Shown: piece after piece, positions 25,201-32,903 of the stretch | Layout: each line of letters starts with the position of its first letter | How positions within the stretch are numbered: the stretch's first letter is position 1 | Assembly: GCF_003391395.1 (NCBI RefSeq) | Contig: NZ_CP024190.1 | Location: 806,001-870,000, forward strand | DNA: 64,000 nt | From: Mycobacterium marinum | GTDB lineage: Bacteria > Actinomycetota > Actinomycetes > Mycobacteriales > Mycobacteriaceae | Direction: 5' to 3' | Program-made: the position numbers and the translations under genes | Notes under the pieces: generated by a model | The model's database searches: none | What the model was told of the DNA's origin: nothing | The model's input: the letters and a program-made list of their open reading frames with translations, nothing else

Positions 25201-26843
25201 AGCACATCGGCGTACCAGGGTGGGACGGCGTCGGCGGTCTGCGGCAGTACACCAAGTGCCACGTCGGCCAACGAAATGGCCCGGCTCCGCGACGACAACA
25301 GCGCAACGGTGCGCCCCGCCTGCCTGAGTGCGACCACCGCGTCGGTCAGGGCGTCATCGATGGATCCGTGTCGCAGCGGCCGGATGTCGTCGAATGCCGG
25401 CCGCAGCTCGCCCAGCGAGTCGTCATCGACCGACACCAGATCCGCTCCGGTGCGATGCGCCTCGGCGACCACGGCCGAGGCGAGCGGATCATGCGCGGGT
25501 AAAAAGAGCGCTTCGGCTTCGAAAACCCCGGTGCTATCCGGATTTTCCGGGACCGCATGCCACCCCGGGCTCAGATCGCCGCGCTCCAGCAGCAACTGGG
25601 CCCGGTTCCACGCCGCCGACAGTTGGTCCTCATCCGCGCCGCGAATCCGGGCGACCCGTAGCTTGGCGGTGCACAGCACTCGCGGGTCGATGACGACCGC
25701 GTCGACCTCGTCGAGGCGGCGCAGGCAATCCGGCCGCATGGGCAAGACCCCGTGCCGCTGTGCCAGACCCTGACCAAGCGCAGCGGCAAACGCCTCCGGG
25801 GTGGTTCGGCTGGCCTTCGGGGTCGCCACCAGCGCGGCGGTCGCCGCCATGTCCATGTTGCGGGTGGCCAGCCCGACCAGCCCCGCGCTGATCGTCTGAA
25901 TGTGCGCAAAGCGATCGGCATTTCGTTCGGCGGCACGCGGCGGTGCCGGCCGGGGCGCGGTGTAGGGCGCGCTGGTCGCCGGTTGCTCCGCGTACTGGGC
26001 CAACTCCGGTTCATGGTGCTGCCAGGCCAGTGCCCCCGCCCGGGCTTCGGCGGCTTTGAGGGTCTGCATCGCCAGCCCCACCGACAACGATGCCGGTGCC
26101 TGGGTGAGCGTTTCTGCCGCGGCTACGGCCAATGTCATGACCGTGTCCGTCGCCGGCCCGCCGATGCGGTCCTCGAGCAGGCTGCGCAGCCGGGGCTGGT
26201 AGTCGACCGCCACCACGCCGGCCAGCAAGGCGATCGGCACCCGCGGCCAGCGCAGCGCCCGGCCGGTGAGTGCCAGCCCGAGCCCGGCGGCGTTGGTGGC
26301 GACGGTCACGGCCCGGTTCACCAGTACCACGCTGTCGCCCGGCAGACTGATCGCGGGCGTTGCCCGGCAAGTTTCTTGCGTTGCGCGATAACGCTTTTCG
26401 GTGTCTTCGACTAGGCGGCACAGCTGCGGCAACGAGGTAGCCGCATCGATGTCCACGACAACCCGCGATAGCGGATAGTTGATCCGAACTGACGCGATGC
26501 CCGGGTGGGTGCGCATGGCCTCGCGCACCATGCGTGCGAGTTCATCGTCGGGTGTGTCATTGAGGCCGCGAACCTCGATCCAGGCGCGGCCCGCACCGCG
26601 CCAGCAGTGCCGGGTGAGTGTCTCGGGGGACAGCTCACCGGAGAGCGCCTTGGCGCCCTCGCGTAGCGGCGCGGCACCGAACTCCAAACACGCCCTGGTT
26701 ACCGAACCGGTCGTCCTGCCCAGGGTTGCGGCGACGGCTGCGGTGGTCATCACCGACGCGGTGGCCATCGCGCTGGTTGCCTGGATGCCCGTGGCGAGCG
26801 CGCGCAGCGGCAAAGCCCCTTTTATGGATGTAGCAATGCTCAA
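22230..26843 (-). CDS. ctpH: CtpH, large P-type cation-transporting ATPase
   Basis: A 1537-residue P-type ATPase, the CtpH (Rv0425c) of mycobacteria. The second half has the full P-type core: actuator loop VDESALTGESLSVTK, the phosphorylated Asp near residue 968 in FDKTGTLSEN, KGAPEV nucleotide-binding motif, and MVGDGSNDAAAIRAA hinge. The first half (about residues 1-650) is unusual: it has an HMA-like beta-alpha segment (IASVRINYPLSRVVVDID, about 115-135), several hydrophobic stretches and what looks like a degenerate, DKTGT-less repeat. Transported ion is not proven. The start is probably TTG 26843; no ATG fits. It follows the Rv0426c-like gene by 19 bases and precedes the Rv0424c-like gene, forming one operon. 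Confidence 0.92.
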   Translation of the reverse strand: MSIATSIKGALPLRALATGIQATSAMATASVMTTAAVAATLGRTTGSVTRACLEFGAAPLREGAKALSGELSPETLTRHCWRGAGRAWIEVRGLNDTPDDELARMVREAMRTHPGIASVRINYPLSRVVVDIDAATSLPQLCRLVEDTEKRYRATQETCRATPAISLPGDSVVLVNRAVTVATNAAGLGLALTGRALRWPRVPIALLAGVVAVDYQPRLRSLLEDRIGGPATDTVMTLAVAAAETLTQAPASLSVGLAMQTLKAAEARAGALAWQHHEPELAQYAEQPATSAPYTAPRPAPPRAAERNADRFAHIQTISAGLVGLATRNMDMAATAALVATPKASRTTPEAFAAALGQGLAQRHGVLPMRPDCLRRLDEVDAVVIDPRVLCTAKLRVARIRGADEDQLSAAWNRAQLLLERGDLSPGWHAVPENPDSTGVFEAEALFLPAHDPLASAVVAEAHRTGADLVSVDDDSLGELRPAFDDIRPLRHGSIDDALTDAVVALRQAGRTVALLSSRSRAISLADVALGVLPQTADAVPPWYADVLLPDLGGAWRIMHAIPAAKAARRRGIEISGGASALGALLMVPGVRGLGPGPVTTGAGAGLLSGYLLARKVVGARPPRPAAFHEWHAMSVEQVQKLLPPTGTSPQPGAPHSTLATRALSSGAHAAKRGTQLGAEPMQAIGQFLGAVRAELSDPLTPMLALGATASAVLGSPVDAVMVGSVLTGNSILAATQRLRAESRLNRLLALQIPPARKVVTGQDGQPGYVDVVAEQLRPGDVIEVRTHEVVPADARVIDETDVEVDESALTGESLSVTKQVEPTPGADLADRSCMLYAGTTVVAGTAVAVVTAVGADTQERRAADLVSGDLSNVGLQHQLSQLTNRAWPVSMTGGAVVTGLGLLRRQGLRQAVASGIAVTVAAVPEGMPLVATLAQQASARRLTHFGALVRIPRSVEALGRVDMVCFDKTGTLSENRLRVAQVHPGPGFSDHDVLRCAVHAAPATNGGPQVHATDVAIVAAAPPELAAELDRSDAHLPFRSGRSFSASLSDTELSIKGAPEVVLAACGANGPSIDRQVAELAADGLRVIAVARRELSPQQARTVLDDPDAIADFCHDSLSLVGFLGLSDTPRPTAAGLLAELSGHGLDVRLITGDHPITAAAIAEELGLRVSAKQIISGAQWDALSRKDQERAVAERVIFARMTPENKVQIVQTLERVGRVCAMVGDGSNDAAAIRAATVGIGVVAHGSDPASVAADMVLLDGRIESLLPSILEGRELWQRVQAAVSVLLGGNAGEVAFAIIGSAITGTSPLNTRQLLLVNMLTDALPAAALAVSKPRGQTDPNARGPDQQALWRAVGVRGTTTAAAATAAWMMAGVTGLPRRASTVGLVALVTAQLGQTLLDSHDWLVVLTALGSLAAMGTLISIPIVSQLLGCTPLDPVGWAQALGAAAAATAAMAVVDRVLDGRAQQPDPPAPPAPNTSTSPTPEPATAPAGRSPRARRATTAHKSPATAQSAPQQTTKLADRPGRRSSTYFRR

Positions 26844-26862
26844 TGGGTGCTCAGCGCCGCCA

Positions 26863-27309
26863 TCAATTGGTGCTGCGCAGTTCGGCGGCGCCCGCTCGAC
26901 GGCCGGTTGACTTCTTGGCCGCGGTCTTGGCCGGCGCCTTTTGCGGGGCGGCCTTGGCCGGCTCCTCCTGGTCGGGTACCGGCGCGAGTTTCGCCTTTGC
27001 CGCGGGTGCGGAGGCCTCGGGCTGCTGACTCATCCGGCGCAACAGCAGCGCGCTGCCGCCGACGGCGAGCAGGATCGGCCATTCCACGATGCCCGCGACG
27101 CCCAGCGCGCCCATGGCCAAGGCGGCGGCCGGTGTCGACTTGCTGCCGGTGCTGAGCCCGCGCTGGATGCCTTCGGCGGCTCCCTTGACGCCACCGACGA
27201 CGCCGTTGACCGCCGCGCCGCCCACCGCACCCGCGGCCGCCGTGGTCGCCGTCGCGGCCCGATTCACCGTTTGACCAACGTTGCGGACTGCTCCGCCGAC
27301 GACTCCCAT
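26863..27309 (-). CDS. Membrane protein with Lys/Ala-rich tail (Rv0426c-like)
   Basis: A 148-residue protein matching M. tuberculosis Rv0426c. It has an Ala/Gly/Val-rich N-terminal part (about residues 1-60), a hydrophobic helix (about 70-92; VAGIVEWPILLAVGG) and a charged C-terminal tail with AAPQKAPAKTAAKKS, reminiscent of histone-like Lys/Ala/Pro repeats. ATG 27309 has AGGGAG six bases upstream; the longer reading to 27432 is not supported. The helix shares the EWP motif with the small gene at the other side of ctpH. It is the first gene of the likely three-gene ctpH operon. Function unknown. Confidence 0.8.
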   Translation of the reverse strand: MGVVGGAVRNVGQTVNRAATATTAAAGAVGGAAVNGVVGGVKGAAEGIQRGLSTGSKSTPAAALAMGALGVAGIVEWPILLAVGGSALLLRRMSQQPEASAPAAKAKLAPVPDQEEPAKAAPQKAPAKTAAKKSTGRRAGAAELRSTN

Positions 27310-27452
27310 AATTGCTCCCTGACTTCTCACCGATCTATCGTTGCGTCCCACGCTGCACAGCATCGACAGCGCTGTCTTCAGCATGCATCTATTAGAAGCC
27401 TGCCACGTTACAAACGCGCAGACAACGAACATTGTTAGGGAGTGTCCAGCGG

Positions 27453-28283
27453 CTACGCGGCTGGGCCGGGGCGCAGGTCGACGAAAACCGGTGCGTGGTC
27501 GCTGGGGGCTTTGCCTTTGCGCTCGTCCCGAACGATCTGCGCGTCGACCACGCGGCCGGCCAATGCCGGCGAGCCCAGGATGAAATCGATGCGCATTCCC
27601 TGCTTTTTGGGGAACCGCAGCTGCGTGTAGTCCCAGTAGGTGTAGACACCCGGACCAGGGGTGAAGGGCCGTACCAGATCGGTGAACTGTGCATCGACAA
27701 TGGCGTTGAACGCCTTGCGTTCTGGCTCGGAGACGTGGGTAGCCCCGGTGAAGAACTCGGTGCTCCAGACGTCCTCATCGGTGGGGGCGATGTTGAAGTC
27801 GCCGGCCAGCGCTATCGGCGCGCCGGGATCGTTTTTCAGCCAACATTGGGCCGTATCCCGCAGCGCAGCAAGCCAATCCAACTTGTACGTGTAGTGCGGA
27901 TCCTCCAGCGTGCGGCCGTTCGGCACGTACAGGCTCCACACCCGAACGCCGCCACAGGTTGCGCCCACCGCGCGAGCTTCGGCGGCCGCGGCGACCTCTG
28001 GCCTGCCGCTCCAGGCGGGCTGGCCATCGAAGCCGATCTGGACGTCGTCGATGCCGACGCGTGAAGCGATGGCCACGCCGTTCCATTGATTGAAACCAAC
28101 ATGGGCGACCTCGTAGCCGAGTTCGAACAGCGGCAGGGCCGGAAACTGGGTGTCCGAACACTTGGTCTCTTGAATGGCCAAGACATCGACGTCGGCGCGC
28201 TCCAGCCAGTCCAGGACGCGGGGTAGGCGGGTGCGAATGGAGTTCACGTTCCAGGTGGCAAGCCGCAGGGTGCCATCGGGCAT
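27453..28283 (-). CDS. xthA: XthA, exodeoxyribonuclease III
   Basis: A 276-residue AP endonuclease / 3'-5' exonuclease of the exonuclease III family, acting in base-excision repair. Active-site markers in order are ATWNVNSIR (Asn), IQETKCSD (metal-binding Glu), YVPNGR (Tyr), AGDFNIAPTDEDVW (Asp/Asn), RIDFIL and SDHAPVFVDL (Asp-His pair). Length and motifs are those of a complete enzyme. The stop of the Rv0428c-like gene lies two bases upstream of its ATG; TAGCCT six bases before the ATG could also give it its own leaderless promoter. Confidence 0.96.
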   Translation of the reverse strand: MPDGTLRLATWNVNSIRTRLPRVLDWLERADVDVLAIQETKCSDTQFPALPLFELGYEVAHVGFNQWNGVAIASRVGIDDVQIGFDGQPAWSGRPEVAAAAEARAVGATCGGVRVWSLYVPNGRTLEDPHYTYKLDWLAALRDTAQCWLKNDPGAPIALAGDFNIAPTDEDVWSTEFFTGATHVSEPERKAFNAIVDAQFTDLVRPFTPGPGVYTYWDYTQLRFPKKQGMRIDFILGSPALAGRVVDAQIVRDERKGKAPSDHAPVFVDLRPGPAA

Positions 28284-28295
28284 GGCTAGAGGCTA
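28284..28295 (-). promoter_or_regulatory. -10 element for leaderless xthA transcript
   Basis: TAGCCT on the minus strand at 28295-28290 is six bases before the xthA ATG at 28283. It lies inside the 3' end of the upstream gene, so it would be an internal operon promoter. Confidence 0.4.
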
Positions 28296-29182
28296 GCGGG
28301 TGTCCGCAGATAGCGACGACGATGGTGCAGCCGCAACCCCAGCGACTCGGCCCAGCCGGGCGTGGCGGTGCCGGGCACGCAGGTGTAGCCACGGGTCGCA
28401 CCTCGGCCGGCGCCCCAGGCCAGCAACGTCGTGTAGAGCAGGGCGGCCGGACCGGTCGGGGACTGGTCATCGATGGTGCAGGCGGCCGACACCCCAACCC
28501 AGCGGGTGCCGTCCGGTGCGTCGGTTACCGCCGCGCGTGCGACCACCGCTTGCGGGCCGGAACCGAATGCAAGCTCGCCGTCGATGACCGCGGTGAGGGC
28601 ATGCCCGGCGATCTCGCGGTCGCAGTGGCCTCGCCACACATCGTCGGGCCGGGGCGACACCGTGATCGACGGGTCGGCTTGGCGGGCCGCGACCTCGCCG
28701 ACCAGGACACGTTCGGTGTGCTCACCGGTCAGGCCGGCCGGATCCGGCATGAGCCGGTCGGGAATGGCCAGCCGAGGCGTGCGGCCGCGCTGCGTGTACC
28801 AGTCGAGGATCGCGGGTATCGCGTCGGGGCGGGCCGAAATATCCAGCGGGACCGCCGAATTAGCGCATAGCGGGGCTCCGTGGCAGGCGCGTAGCAGCCA
28901 GCCGTCCAGCCAGCTCCGGTCGGTGCCGGGCCACGCCGCGGCCGCCGCATGTTCCAGGGCCCTGATCTCGGCGGTGCGGATGGGCGTATCGGTGAGCACC
29001 CGCAGTGCCACCACGTCGGCCGGCGCGAACTCGGCGATCGCTCCGGTCTTCGTTTGCACGCGCACCGTCGGGGCAATCGTAAGCAGATGTCCCACCGCAT
29101 CGGTCAGCGGCGGGACGGACCCGGCGGGTCGGCGGTAGCGAATCGTGACTCGCGTTCCGAGGTCCGGCCATGGCGCCGTCAT
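28286..29182 (-). CDS. GNAT-family acetyltransferase (Rv0428c-like)
   Basis: A 298-residue protein corresponding to M. tuberculosis Rv0428c. An N-terminal SH3-like beta domain (about residues 1-75; DLGTRVTIRYRR, VGHLLTI) precedes a C-terminal GNAT acetyltransferase fold (about 165-295), where the VGVSAACTIDDQSPTG strand region and the ALLYTTLLAWGAGRGATRGYT helix are consistent with acetyl-CoA binding. The start is ATG 29182, overlapping the def stop by one base (TGATG), so it is the second gene of def-Rv0428c-xthA. Substrate unknown. Confidence 0.85.
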   Translation of the reverse strand: MTAPWPDLGTRVTIRYRRPAGSVPPLTDAVGHLLTIAPTVRVQTKTGAIAEFAPADVVALRVLTDTPIRTAEIRALEHAAAAAWPGTDRSWLDGWLLRACHGAPLCANSAVPLDISARPDAIPAILDWYTQRGRTPRLAIPDRLMPDPAGLTGEHTERVLVGEVAARQADPSITVSPRPDDVWRGHCDREIAGHALTAVIDGELAFGSGPQAVVARAAVTDAPDGTRWVGVSAACTIDDQSPTGPAALLYTTLLAWGAGRGATRGYTCVPGTATPGWAESLGLRLHHRRRYLRTPASL

Positions 29183-29775
29183 CAGTGACCGAACGGATCG
29201 GGCCCCTCGCCCGGCAACCACGACAGGCCGGGAACCCCCCAGCCGTGTGACTTGACCGCACGCTTTGCGCTGCGGGCATGCCGGCCGATGAGGCAGTCCA
29301 GGTATAGATAGCCGTCCAGGTGCCCGGTTTCGTGCTGCAGCATGCGCGCGAACAGGCCGGAGCCTTCGAGCTCGACGGGGTTCCCCTCGGCATCGAGCCC
29401 GGTAACGCGGGCCCAGGTGGCGCGGCCGGTAGGAAACGACTCGCCGGGAACCGACAGGCACCCTTCGTCGTCGTTGTCCGGGTCGGGCATGTTCTCGGGA
29501 ATCTCGGACGTCTCGAGCACCGGGTTGATGACCACGCCCCGGCGGTGCGCGGCTTTTCCGCGATCGTCGGCACAGTCATAGACAAACAACCGCAGGCCGT
29601 ATCCGATCTGGTTGGCGGCCAAGCCGACGCCGTGCGCGGCATCCATGGTCTCGTACATGGTGGCGATCAACTCGGGCAGATCGGCAGGTAGCGAACCGTC
29701 GGCTCCGACCGGGACGGGAGAAGTCGGAGTGTGCAGGACTGGATCGCCCACGATCCGAATAGGAACCACTGCCAT
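29182..29775 (-). CDS. def: Def, peptide deformylase
   Basis: A 197-residue metal-dependent deformylase that removes the N-formyl group from nascent proteins. All three family motifs are present: GVGLAANQIG (about residues 49-58), EGCLSVPG (about 104-111, Cys ligand) and HETGHLDG (about 147-154, HExxH with catalytic Glu). A mycobacteria-type C-terminal extension (WGVPGLSWLPGEGPD) follows. First gene of the def-Rv0428c-xthA operon. TAAGCT eight bases before the ATG is a likely leaderless -10. Confidence 0.97.
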   Translation of the reverse strand: MAVVPIRIVGDPVLHTPTSPVPVGADGSLPADLPELIATMYETMDAAHGVGLAANQIGYGLRLFVYDCADDRGKAAHRRGVVINPVLETSEIPENMPDPDNDDEGCLSVPGESFPTGRATWARVTGLDAEGNPVELEGSGLFARMLQHETGHLDGYLYLDCLIGRHARSAKRAVKSHGWGVPGLSWLPGEGPDPFGH

Positions 29776-29789
29776 GGTCGGCTAGCTTA
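29776..29789 (-). promoter_or_regulatory. -10 element for def
   Basis: TAAGCT on the minus strand at 29789-29784 is eight bases before the def ATG, compatible with a leaderless or near-leaderless transcript. The rest of the gap to the divergent DUF3263 gene (to 30024) has no supported gene. Confidence 0.4.
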
Positions 29790-30024
29790 TGCGGGGCGAC
29801 TGGGCCCGGTGACGACGCCCGCCGCTCGGCGGCGGAGGAGTCGGGTGGTTGGGCGCGACGCCGGGTCGGAGGCAATCCGCCCAATCTGCCGACTCGCGGG
29901 TCGCGGTTACGGGGCAACAGTTCCCGGCGTGGTTGAATACGTCGGAACATGCCCCTTTGTAGGTCAAGTCATTCGAGCAAATAAAGCAAATAAGCATTCG
30001 CCGGAAGGGTCCAGGGGAAGCGAT

Positions 30025-30333
30025 ATGGACGGCGCTATGGCGCGGGCAAATCGAGCGGGGGACGACTCTGAAATCGCCGACGGTTTGACCCGTCGGGAAC
30101 ACGACATCCTGGCGTTCGAACGCCAGTGGTGGAAGTTCGCCGGTGTCAAGGAAGACGCCATCAAGGAGTTGTTCTCGATGTCGGCGACGCGCTACTACCA
30201 GGTGCTCAATGCGCTGGTTGATCGGCCGGAGGCGCTGGCGGCGGATCCGATGCTGGTGAAGCGGTTGCGCCGGCTGCGGGCCAGTCGTCAGAAGGCGCGC
30301 GCCGCCCGGCGGCTCGGCTTCGAGGTGACCTGA
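30025..30333 (+). CDS. DUF3263 protein (Rv0430-like)
   Basis: A 102-residue protein nearly identical in layout to M. tuberculosis Rv0430. It contains LTRREHDILAFERQWWKFAG and FSMSATRYYQVLNALVDRPEAL, a short helical domain resembling a small helix-turn-helix, then a strongly basic C-terminus (LVKRLRRLRASRQKARAARR). DNA or RNA binding is plausible but not shown. ATG 30025 has AGGGGAAG upstream. It probably is transcribed with the next gene, which nevertheless has its own -10. Confidence 0.9.
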   Translation: MDGAMARANRAGDDSEIADGLTRREHDILAFERQWWKFAGVKEDAIKELFSMSATRYYQVLNALVDRPEALAADPMLVKRLRRLRASRQKARAARRLGFEVT

Positions 30334-30384
30334 CACCGGTCCCGGTTTTGTCCGTGCTTTTTCAAGTTCTGGGCCTCTCCTGGC

Positions 30385-30398
30385 TACAGTGGGCTCGA
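30385..30398 (+). promoter_or_regulatory. -10 element for leaderless Rv0431-like transcript
   Basis: TACAGT at 30385-30390 is followed by seven bases and the ATG at 30398. The spacing supports a leaderless start and the choice of 30398 over an in-frame start nine bases upstream. Confidence 0.5.
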
Positions 30399-30880
30399 TG
30401 AACGAGCGCGTACCCGACTCTTCGGGGCTTCCTCTGCGGGCCATGGTGATGGTGCTGCTGTTCCTGGGCGTCATCTTCTTGCTGCTGGGTTGGCAGGCCC
30501 TGGACTCGTCCGGGAAGGCGGTGGATGACTCATCGTCGCTAACCACGATGCCGACGTCGTCCAGCGCCACGAAGTCGCCGACCTCGACGAGTGTCAAACC
30601 CGCTGCCCCCCAGGCGGAGGTGCGGGTCTACAACATCTCTGGTCTCGAGGGTGTCGCTGGGCGCACCGCCGACCAACTCAAAGAGGCCGGCTTCAATGTG
30701 ACTGAGGTCACCAATCTTTCGGTATCGGACGTGCCGGTCACCACCGTCTATTTCGGCGATGCCGAAGGCGAACAGGCCACCGCCGAAGCGGTGGGTGAGA
30801 AGCTGGGCGCGCCCGTCGAACGGCGGATAGCCGAAATTTCCGACCAGCCCCCCGGCGTCATTGTCCTGGTCACGGAGTGA
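30398..30880 (+). CDS. LytR C-terminal-domain membrane protein (Rv0431-like)
   Basis: A 160-residue protein corresponding to M. tuberculosis Rv0431, which is annotated as a tuberculin-related peptide. One N-terminal helix (about residues 12-36; VMVLLFLGVIFLLLGWQAL) anchors it, a Ser/Thr/Pro-rich linker follows (about 38-70), and the outer part (about 72-160) is a LytR_C domain with EVRVYNISGLEGVAGRTA. The Rv0431 homologue has been linked in M. tuberculosis to control of membrane vesicle release, as I recall; that is not visible here. It lies just ahead of sodC. Confidence 0.9.
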   Translation: MNERVPDSSGLPLRAMVMVLLFLGVIFLLLGWQALDSSGKAVDDSSSLTTMPTSSSATKSPTSTSVKPAAPQAEVRVYNISGLEGVAGRTADQLKEAGFNVTEVTNLSVSDVPVTTVYFGDAEGEQATAEAVGEKLGAPVERRIAEISDQPPGVIVLVTE

Positions 30881-30940
30881 GCCGGCGCGACACCAGCCTG
30901 GGTCGTTTCGGCCCGCTCGATGACTCGAGGGCCGCCAGGT

Positions 30941-30953
30941 TAGGCTCTCGCTA
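30941..30953 (+). promoter_or_regulatory. -10 element for leaderless sodC transcript
   Basis: TAGGCT at 30941-30946 sits six bases before the sodC ATG. The surrounding AGGTTAGGCT also resembles half of an iron-regulator (IdeR) box, but the other half does not match. Confidence 0.5.
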
Positions 30954-31669
30954 TGCCTAAGCCAGCCGGTCATCGCAATGTCGCAGCTGTCACCATGTCC
31001 GCTCTGTCCGCGACCGCTTGTGTCGCGTTGTTGAGCGGGTGTTCGTCGCCTCAACATGCGTCGACGGTTCCGGGCACCACACCCTCGGTGTGGACCGGTT
31101 CACCCGCGCCGGCCGGCACCAACGAGCACCGCGAGGGGGCGTCCGAATCGGAGGGTCTGGCGACTCAGCTGCGAGCACCGGATGGCACCGAGGTTGCCAC
31201 GGCCAAGTTCGATTTCGCGGACGGATTTGCCACCGTCACCATCGTGACTACCGGCACCGGCTACCTGGCCCCTGGCTTTCATGGAGTGCACATCCACAAG
31301 GTGGGCAAGTGCGAGGCCAATTCGGCCGGTCCGACCGGCGGCCCGGTGGGTGACTTTCTGTCTGCGGGAGGACACTTGCAGGTGTCCGGGCGCCCCGTAC
31401 CCGGGCAGTCCAGTGGTGACCTGACGTCGCTGCAGGTGCGTAGTGACGGCAGCGGGACGCTGGTGACCACGACCGATGCATTCACCATGGATGACCTGAC
31501 GAGCGGGCAGAAAACCGCGATCATCATTCACGCCGGCGCCGACAACTTCGCCAACATTCCGGCCGATCGCTATAGCCAGACCAACGGGACCGCGGGTCCC
31601 GATCAGACCACGCTCGCCACCGGTGATGCCGGTAAGCGGGTGGCGTGCGGTGTCATCGGCTCCGGCTAG
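30953..31669 (+). CDS. sodC: SodC, lipoprotein copper superoxide dismutase
   Basis: A 238-residue surface superoxide dismutase. The signal peptide ends in lipobox LLSGC (Cys about residue 30). Copper ligands are visible in GVHIHKVGKC (two His), SAGGHL (bridging-position His) and IIIHAGADN (fourth His); the Cys pair GKC and RVACG forms the conserved disulfide, and the Arg in GKRVACG is the active-site arginine. The extra His residues that bind zinc in ordinary Cu,Zn enzymes are missing after GGH (it reads HLQVSGRPVPG), consistent with the copper-only enzyme described for M. tuberculosis SodC. It detoxifies external superoxide. Confidence 0.95.
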   Translation: MPKPAGHRNVAAVTMSALSATACVALLSGCSSPQHASTVPGTTPSVWTGSPAPAGTNEHREGASESEGLATQLRAPDGTEVATAKFDFADGFATVTIVTTGTGYLAPGFHGVHIHKVGKCEANSAGPTGGPVGDFLSAGGHLQVSGRPVPGQSSGDLTSLQVRSDGSGTLVTTTDAFTMDDLTSGQKTAIIIHAGADNFANIPADRYSQTNGTAGPDQTTLATGDAGKRVACGVIGSG

Positions 31670-32801
31670 CTCGTCGGCGGGTCGGACCGCAAACCGGATA
31701 GATTTCGCGCGTTCGCCGCGGCCGACCGTAGGAGTGGAGTGGGAGTTCGCCCTGGTCGACGCCGAGACCCGGGATCTGAGCAATGAAGCCACCGCGGTCA
31801 TCGCCGAGATCGGCGAAAACCCCCGGGTGCACAAGGAGCTGCTGCGCAACACCGTCGAGGTGGTCAGCGGTGTGTGCGGCTCTGCCGGCGAGGCGATCGA
31901 GGACCTGCGCACCACCCTGGGCCCGGCCCGCCGGATCGTGCATGCCCGTGGCATGGAGCTGTTCTGTGCGGGCACCCATCCGTTCGCGCAATGGTCCACC
32001 CAGAAGCTCACCGACGCACCGCGTTACGCCGAGCTGATCAAGCGCACCCAGTGGTGGGGCCGCCAGATGCTGATCTGGGGCGTCCATGTCCACGTCGGCG
32101 TCTCCTCGGCGAACAAGGTGATGCCGATCATCTCTGCGCTGCTCAACTACTACCCCCACCTGTTGGCGTTGTCCGCCTCCTCGCCCTGGTGGGGCGGCGA
32201 AGACACCGGTTACGCCAGCAACCGGGCGATGATGTTTCAACAGTTGCCTACCGCCGGGCTGCCGTTCCAGTTCCAGACCTGGTCGGAGTTCGAAGGCTTC
32301 GTGTATGACCAGAAGAAAACCGGCATCATCGACCACATCAACGAAATACGTTGGGATATAAGGCCTTCGCCGCACCTGGGCACCATCGAGCTGCGGATTT
32401 GTGACGGCGTTTCCAATCTGCGCGAACTCGGTGCGCTGGTGGCCTTGATGCATTGTCTCGTGGTGGACCTGGATCGCCGGCTTGACGCCGGCGAGACGCT
32501 GCCGACGATGCCGCCCTGGCACGTCCAGGAGAACAAGTGGCGCGCGGCGCGCTACGGCCTGGACGCGGTGATCATCTTGGACGCCGAAAGCAACGAACGG
32601 CTGGTCACCGACGACCTCGACGATGTGCTGACGCGGTTGGAGCCGGTTGCGCGGTCGTTGAGTTGCGCGGACGAGCTGGCCGCGGTCGCAGAGATCCCGC
32701 GAGTCGGCGCCTCTTACCAGCGCCAGCGGCGGGTGGCCGAGGAACACGACGGAGACTTGCGGGCGGTGGTCGACGCACTGATCGCCGAGCTGGATATCTG
32801 A
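31650..32801 (+). CDS. Carboxylate-amine ligase, GshA/YbdK family (Rv0433-like)
   Basis: A 383-residue ATP-grasp-like glutamate-cysteine-ligase 2 (YbdK) family protein, close to M. tuberculosis Rv0433. Characteristic stretches are TVGVEWEFALVD (N-terminal Glu cluster for Mg-ATP), GVHVHVGVSS, FEGFVYDQKKTGIIDH and WDIRPSPHLGTIELRICDG. Mycobacteria use mycothiol rather than glutathione, so the physiological product is uncertain and the enzyme may ligate other substrates. The start is unclear: GTG 31650 gives a protein near the usual length but overlaps the sodC stop by 20 bases; ATG 31623 is also in frame. Confidence 0.88.
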   Translation: MSSAPASSSAGRTANRIDFARSPRPTVGVEWEFALVDAETRDLSNEATAVIAEIGENPRVHKELLRNTVEVVSGVCGSAGEAIEDLRTTLGPARRIVHARGMELFCAGTHPFAQWSTQKLTDAPRYAELIKRTQWWGRQMLIWGVHVHVGVSSANKVMPIISALLNYYPHLLALSASSPWWGGEDTGYASNRAMMFQQLPTAGLPFQFQTWSEFEGFVYDQKKTGIIDHINEIRWDIRPSPHLGTIELRICDGVSNLRELGALVALMHCLVVDLDRRLDAGETLPTMPPWHVQENKWRAARYGLDAVIILDAESNERLVTDDLDDVLTRLEPVARSLSCADELAAVAEIPRVGASYQRQRRVAEEHDGDLRAVVDALIAELDI

Positions 32802-32903
32802 GGTGCCGGGCACGCCGTCGGATGGACTCGCGCGGTAGTTCGACCGCCACGGTCGCCACCGCAATGCGGTCGGGGCACGACCGGATCCGGGCTGCCGCCG
32901 GAT

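Noticed and set aside
30932..30950. IdeR box at sodC (CCAGGTTAGGCTCTCGCTA)
   Set aside because: Only the left half matches; the TAGGCT part is better explained as the -10 of a leaderless promoter.
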